In this document: piece by piece, positions 62,307 to 64,000 of the stretch
Layout: each line of letters opens with the position of its first letter
Position numbering within the stretch: the stretch's first letter is position 1
Assembly (NCBI GenBank): GCA_013398955.1
Contig: VWPU01003086.1
Coordinates: 1-64,000, forward strand
DNA from: Callaeas wilsoni
Lineage: Eukaryota > Chordata > Aves > Passeriformes > Callaeidae
Reading direction: 5' to 3'
DNA: 64,000 nt
The notes under the pieces: model-generated
What the model was told of the DNA's origin: nothing
Databases searched by the model: none
What the model saw: only the letters and a program-made list of their open reading frames with translations
Position numbers and translations under genes: made by a program

Positions 62307-62804
62307 CTCACTAATTACCCCTGATATCACTAAGTAATACAATATTTAGACTAGAGTATTCCTTAGAGAGATCTTGTTTGCTTTCTACCCTCCATATTCC
62401 TGGAATGGATTTTCATATATCATATCATATCATATCATATTGTATCATACCTCTCGGAGAGAAAGCACCATAACTTACACAGTGACATATTGTGTGCACT
62501 CAGTGACACAAGGTGACAGTATAGATGCATTTTCAGAACTATGAGAAGCCGAATATACCACTTTTAATGTTAATGAGTTTAGTGCATGAAAGACCCAGAG
62601 CCCTGTGTGGGTGTTTGCCCCTGTGCTTGGAATGATTAATTCCGGTGAAGAAGTCCCTAAAGTACAATTTGCAATGCAGACATGAATATACACAGCCAGA
62701 TGCTGCCCTTTCCAAGGGAAAAAGGGTACTTTAAATTAAAGTTTCACTATGAGTTTTCCATTTGATTTAATGTTACTCTTTGACTCCATAAAGCAAACCC
62801 TTAT
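62307..62804. other. Unique sequence with a short pentamer microsatellite
   Basis: A (CATAT)n run, catatcatatcatatcatat, lies at about 62415-62442. No gene is recognised. Confidence 0.5.
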
Positions 62805-62928
62805 TTGCAGAGGGAGGCAGGCAGGCAGGAAGGGAGAGAAAGAGGAAGAGAAAGAGGAAGACAGAGACAGAGAGGAAGCGAGAGAAAGAGAGAAAGAGAG
62901 AAAGAGAGAAAGAGAGAAAGAGAGAGAG

Positions 62929-62999
<71 letters not shown>

Positions 63000-63150
63000 N
63001 TTGCAGAGGGAGGCAGGCAGGCAGGAAGGGAGAGAAAGAGGAAGAGAAAGAGGAAGACAGAGAAAGAGAGGAAGCGAGAGAAAGAGGGAAAGAGGGAAAG
63101 AGGGAAAGAGGGAAAGAAAGAAAGAAAGAAAGAGAAAGAAAGAAAGAAAA
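62805..63150. repeat. Polypurine microsatellite around an assembly gap
   Basis: A GA-rich, almost pure-purine tract includes about 70 bp of (GAAA)n at 62930-62999. An N stands at 63000. The block starting ttgcagagggaggcaggcag occurs at 62805 and again at 63001, directly after the N, with only a few differences over about 100 bp. The open frames of 136-165 codons here are translations of the repeat and not genes. Confidence 0.95.
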
Positions 63151-64000
63151 TTCCTCTAACTGTGCATGACTGGGACATATTTTGGACTATTATAGCAGTG
63201 TTTAATATAAAATCATTGTTGTGCATCACATGAATCATACTGACTCTCTTCTTTGAAACTGCAGTACTAGGGAGTTTGGATATCTCATCAACCTCCATTC
63301 TGTTGCCTCCTGCTCTTTCTGCAATTGATTCTTAGAAGCGTGATTTTTTTAGAGTGCAGATCTGCTGTTTGTTGATGCGATTGCCCTTTGTTTTCTCTCA
63401 CCAGTTTTCTTACCCAAGTTAAAGACAGTGAGACAGGGGTAGGAGTTGGTCAGCTGATCCATGACTCTGAGATAAATCCTTTCCCTAATGCTACTTCTTT
63501 AGTCAAACCTGTAGAAATGAAAAACTTCAATCAGTATCAGTATGGTTTATTGTTTTATGAAGGATTAACTGATAATCAGTGATCTATAATTCAGCACCAG
63601 TATCAGATATGTAGCAAATAAGCTGCAATCCTTAATGACTACAAAATTTCATCCTTCTTTTATATTTTTCAAAATTCTCTCTGAGATTCCTCAATTACTG
63701 TATAATCCTGATGGCAATCTTCTTCTTCAACATAATTTTTGATAAGTAGCATTTCGGGCAGATTTACGCATTTTATCCACACATATTAGTTATATTCACA
63801 TTCCTAATTTACCAGCTAATTCTGTCTGGGGTATTTTGCTATGGATAGGCAAAGAAAACACCCCAGTAGAGCCTATTAATAAAAAAATCCCAAGAAGATG
63901 TGACCTGGAATCAAGCAAGCGTTGCTGATAGGAACTGGGGCAGGACTGACACGAGGAGCAAATAAAAGTATTCATTACATTATAAAAAGATTTGTGTTCA
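63151..64000. other. Unique AT-rich sequence
   Basis: No gene or named repeat is recognised up to the window end. Confidence 0.4.

Noticed and set aside
62749..63298. Frames of 136-165 codons rich in lysine, arginine and glutamate (plus) or serine, phenylalanine and leucine (minus)
   Set aside because: They are translations of the GA/CT microsatellite and run across an N.
1..64000. CRISPR array, bacterial operon or phage system
   Set aside because: There are no regularly spaced repeats with unique spacers and no long prokaryote-like frames. CR1 and ERV content shows a bird genome.

Overview
The window is vertebrate, almost certainly avian and probably a songbird. The evidence is CR1 LINE fragments, two of which end in ATTCTATG-type 3' repeats, and several LTR families that I recognise from passerine genomes by memory. 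No host protein-coding gene, tRNA, rRNA or CRISPR array can be supported. Nearly all open frames are short and non-conserved, so I read this as intergenic or deep-intronic DNA. Two single N characters (22291 and 63000) mark assembly gaps.

Layout. 0-20.8 kb: mostly unique AT-rich DNA with CR1 tails (560, 4.5-5.2, 7.6, 7.9-8.1 kb) and LTRs at 5.26-5.86, 10.24-11.16 and 14.19-15.40 kb. A further CR1 at 12.33-13.33 kb is split by an LTR at 12.43-13.01 kb. 20.8-22.7 kb: a truncated provirus on the minus strand (LTR, tRNA-Ser-like primer-binding site, broken gag-like frames), with an unrelated ERV1-like solo LTR inserted into a second copy of its LTR-tail/primer-site junction. 23.65-26.1 kb: a plus-strand CR1 split by an LTR of the same family as that provirus, internally deleted, and carrying a second CR1 in opposite orientation. 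26-40 kb: unique DNA with one CR1 fragment and a weak exon-like segment. 40.1-40.7 kb: ERVL-type solo LTR. 45.9-46.5 kb: solo LTR. 48.2-50.3 kb: two solo LTRs nested in what looks like an older LTR. 50.9-52.3 kb: the most unusual object, a short internally deleted Ty3/Gypsy element with about 190-bp LTRs and a chromoviral integrase C-terminus including a chromodomain. 55.4-55.8 and 57.1-57.3 kb: two more LTRs. 61.9-62.3 kb: CR1 3' end. 62.8-63.15 kb: a polypurine microsatellite around a gap.

Most LTR boundaries rest on target-site duplications (TSDs) read directly from the sequence: TTAG, GTGCC/GTACC, AATAG, GTGC, GGGCC, CACTG, AACTT, TTCCT and GTAGTT. Family names are from memory of avian repeats and should be treated as inference. 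No genes act together here; the window records repeated insertion, nesting and LTR-LTR recombination.
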